From the NCBI GenBank assembly GCA_003140315.1, contig PLJS01000135.1:1-35373 (forward strand): 35,373 nt of DNA, in the 5' to 3' direction. This DNA is from Hyphomicrobiales bacterium. GTDB taxonomy: Bacteria > Pseudomonadota > Alphaproteobacteria > Rhizobiales > Xanthobacteraceae. A model generated the notes under the pieces. It was given only the letters and a program-made list of their open reading frames with translations, had not been told where the DNA came from and did no database searches. Shown piece after piece: positions 33,621-35,373 of the stretch (position 1 is the stretch's first letter; the number at the start of each line of letters is the position of its first letter). The translations under genes were made by a program, and so were the position numbers.

Positions 33621-35201
33621 ATGGCAACGCATGAAAAAGTCGATGTCGTGATCGCGGGCGCCGGCGCGTCCGGCTCGACATTCGCCGCCGTGCTCGCCAA
33701 GGCCGGCAAGAAGGTCGTGCTCATCGATAATGGGCCAGACTGGCAGCTCACCGACCTCATCTCGTCGGACATGTGGGGCCGCCGCATCAAGCCGGTGGGG
33801 CCTCCTTTCATTCTCGAGGGCAAGCAGGTCGCGCCGATCGGCTATCACGGCGGCTGGGGCGTCGGCGGCGCCGCACTGCACTGGTTCGCCAACGTACCGC
33901 GCCTGCTGCCGAACGACTTCCGCATCAAGAGCGAGCACAACCGCGCCCACGACTGGCCGATCGCCTATGAGGACGTGGCGCCGTGGTACGACAAGGTTGC
34001 GCACGACATCGGCATCTCGGGCGACGCCAAGGCGGAGGAGCTATGGCGGCCGGCCGGCCGCGACTACCCGATGCCGCCGATGAAGACCTTCAAGAACGGA
34101 GAGGTCTGGCTCAAGGGCTTCGCCGCCAACAATATTCGCATGGCGCCAGCGGCGGTCGCTATGAACTCAGTTGACTTCAAGGGCCGGCCTGCCTGCATCT
34201 ATGACGGCTGGTGCCATGTCGGCTGTCCGATCGGGGCGCTCGCCAATCCGCAAGTGACCTATCTCGGCGAAGCGCGGACGGCGGGTGCCGAGGTGCGGGC
34301 GTGGAGCACGGTGACGCGCGTCCTCACCGATGCGTCCGGCAAGAAGGCGACCGGCGTCGAATATGTCGACCGAGATGGCGAAAAGCATGTCCAGCCGGCG
34401 AGCGTTGTCGTGTGTGCCGCATGGGCGGCGCAGAACCCGAGACTCCTGCTCAACTCCGCGACCGACAAGCATCCCAACGGCCTCGCCAATGCGAGCGGGC
34501 TCGTCGGCAAATACATCATGACGCATTTCACGGCCGTCACGAATGCAATGTTCGACGACGACCTGGAGGGCGCCAAAGGCACCATCGGCGGACAATTCAT
34601 GTCCTACGAGCGCTATTCCAAGACCGCCCACAAGGGCGCCTTCGGCTCGACCCTCCTCGTCTGCGGCGGCGCCGCCAAGGCGAGCGGCCTGACCGGCATG
34701 CACAACGCCCGGCCCGACCTGTTCGGCCCCGATCTCGCAGCCTTCATGAAGCGCGCCGTTAAGGGCTTTGCGCGTTTCACGGCTGCCTGCGAGGAGCAAC
34801 CGAAGATCGAGAACCGCGTCGAACTTGTGACCCAGAAGGACGAGTTCGGCATGCCGCTTGCCCGCATCGTCCACAACTACGACGATAACGAAGCGGCGCT
34901 GTGGAATGCCAATTTCGAGGAAGGCCTGAAGATCGCCCGCGCGACCGACGCCAAGGAGGTATGGCAGCTGCGCACCGCGATGCCGGCCATCCATCTGATG
35001 GGCGGCACCATTATGGGAACCGGCGCGGCCAACTCTGTGGTCAACAGCTTCGGCCAAACCCACGAGGTGCTGAACCTCTACGTCGCCGGCCCCGGCATCT
35101 TCCCGACCTGTGGCGCGTCAAACCCGACCTACACAATCTTTGCCCTGTCGTTGCGCGCCGCCGAGAACCTCGCGTCAAATTGGAGCGCGGTCGCGGGGTG
35201 A
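33621..35201 (+). CDS. GMC-family FAD dehydrogenase, catalytic subunit with probable Fe-S cysteine motif
   Basis: The frame extends upstream to 33192, but the real start is the ATG at 33621 (MATHEKVDVVIAGAGASGS), one base after the small-subunit stop; 526 residues. The FAD-binding GAGASG and strand-2 Asp region (VVLIDNG) are at the N-terminus. HGGWGVGGAALHW is the second FAD signature. C-terminal HLMGGTIMG, GPGIFPTCGASNPT and the NPTYTIFALSLRAAE helix match the GMC oxidoreductase C-domain. C192-x5-C198-x3-C202 (CIYDGWCHVGC) matches the three cysteines that bind a 3Fe-4S cluster in bacterial FAD-glucose dehydrogenases. The substrate is probably a sugar, polyol or gluconate. It lacks its own signal and would be co-exported with the Tat subunit. 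A multiheme cytochrome c partner is not present before the window ends. Confidence 0.92.
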   Translation: MATHEKVDVVIAGAGASGSTFAAVLAKAGKKVVLIDNGPDWQLTDLISSDMWGRRIKPVGPPFILEGKQVAPIGYHGGWGVGGAALHWFANVPRLLPNDFRIKSEHNRAHDWPIAYEDVAPWYDKVAHDIGISGDAKAEELWRPAGRDYPMPPMKTFKNGEVWLKGFAANNIRMAPAAVAMNSVDFKGRPACIYDGWCHVGCPIGALANPQVTYLGEARTAGAEVRAWSTVTRVLTDASGKKATGVEYVDRDGEKHVQPASVVVCAAWAAQNPRLLLNSATDKHPNGLANASGLVGKYIMTHFTAVTNAMFDDDLEGAKGTIGGQFMSYERYSKTAHKGAFGSTLLVCGGAAKASGLTGMHNARPDLFGPDLAAFMKRAVKGFARFTAACEEQPKIENRVELVTQKDEFGMPLARIVHNYDDNEAALWNANFEEGLKIARATDAKEVWQLRTAMPAIHLMGGTIMGTGAANSVVNSFGQTHEVLNLYVAGPGIFPTCGASNPTYTIFALSLRAAENLASNWSAVAG

Positions 35202-35242
35202 GGCGATCCGCCGGATGCGTTTGCTTTATCTCTCTTGCCTCC

Positions 35243-35263
35243 CGCCGCCGGAGGTGGGCGGCG
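35243..35263 (+). terminator. GC-rich hairpin downstream of the dehydrogenase pair
   Basis: CGCCGCC (35243-35249) pairs with GGCGGCG (35257-35263), followed by TTGGTTT, 41 bases past the stop. If functional, it would mean the operon ends here without a cytochrome c gene. The remaining 110 bases to the window edge show no gene. Confidence 0.35.
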
Positions 35264-35373
35264 TTGGTTTCGATTACCCAATTTTCACCGAGCCAGACAG
35301 CCGCTTGGCTGAACTGCGGTAATGTCCGCTCAAGGGTCAATCGCGCCGATTCATACCAACCCGCCGATTGGCT

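Noticed and set aside
34167-35063. 298-aa minus-strand open frame
   Set aside because: Antisense to the GMC dehydrogenase, whose motifs are clear on the plus strand.

Overview
The window is GC-rich DNA that reads like a chromosome of a Hyphomicrobiales alphaproteobacterium, broadly Bradyrhizobium/Nitrobacteraceae-like. This is inferred from codon and base use, a DUF3551-type secreted protein, and a histidine kinase / DivK-like regulator / receiver-cyclase cassette. I saw no rRNA, tRNA, CRISPR array or intact insertion sequence.

Region A (1-972) holds a probable decayed reading frame at the left edge, a short secreted or membrane peptide precursor (486-692, minus) and several hairpins.

Region B (973-19211, minus) is the main feature: eight large genes in one direction, with short gaps or overlaps. 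In transcription order they are: a P-loop GTPase-like protein; a protein whose N-terminus resembles GTPase-associated GAP1-N domains; a giant actin/Hsp70-fold (SrfB-like) ATPase; a signal-anchored, proline-rich, coiled-coil membrane protein; a protein with a possible degenerate FHA end; a penicillin-binding transpeptidase with STFK/SSN/KTG motifs; a giant SEDS (FtsW/RodA) type polytopic protein; and a three-TM coiled-coil protein. A 917-aa soluble protein of unknown function (19298-22051, plus) is divergently transcribed from the same 86-bp gap. Together these look like a dedicated peptidoglycan-synthase pair (SEDS + class B-like PBP) coupled to cytoplasmic NTPases. The layout recalls the actinobacterial rodA-pbpA-fhaA cluster but has a GTPase and an Hsp70-like ATPase instead of Ser/Thr kinases. 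I regard it as the best candidate for an undescribed system.

Region C (22052-23895) contains a P-loop kinase-like pseudogene and a secreted DUF3551 / peptidoglycan-binding protein with a Pro/Ala repeat linker. Region D (23896-27838, minus) is a signalling operon: membrane histidine kinase, single-domain receiver, and receiver-class III cyclase with altered substrate-specifying residues. Region E (28096-31525) has a membrane-anchored caspase-like/SUMF1 fusion that has lost both catalytic residues, and a secreted protein of three exact-period DUF4399 repeats.

Region F (31526-35373) has two relics (a frameshifted GMC oxidoreductase N-terminus and a truncated PoxB-like TPP enzyme). An intact two-gene sugar/alcohol dehydrogenase follows: a Tat-exported small subunit and a GMC flavoprotein with a C-x5-C-x3-C motif.
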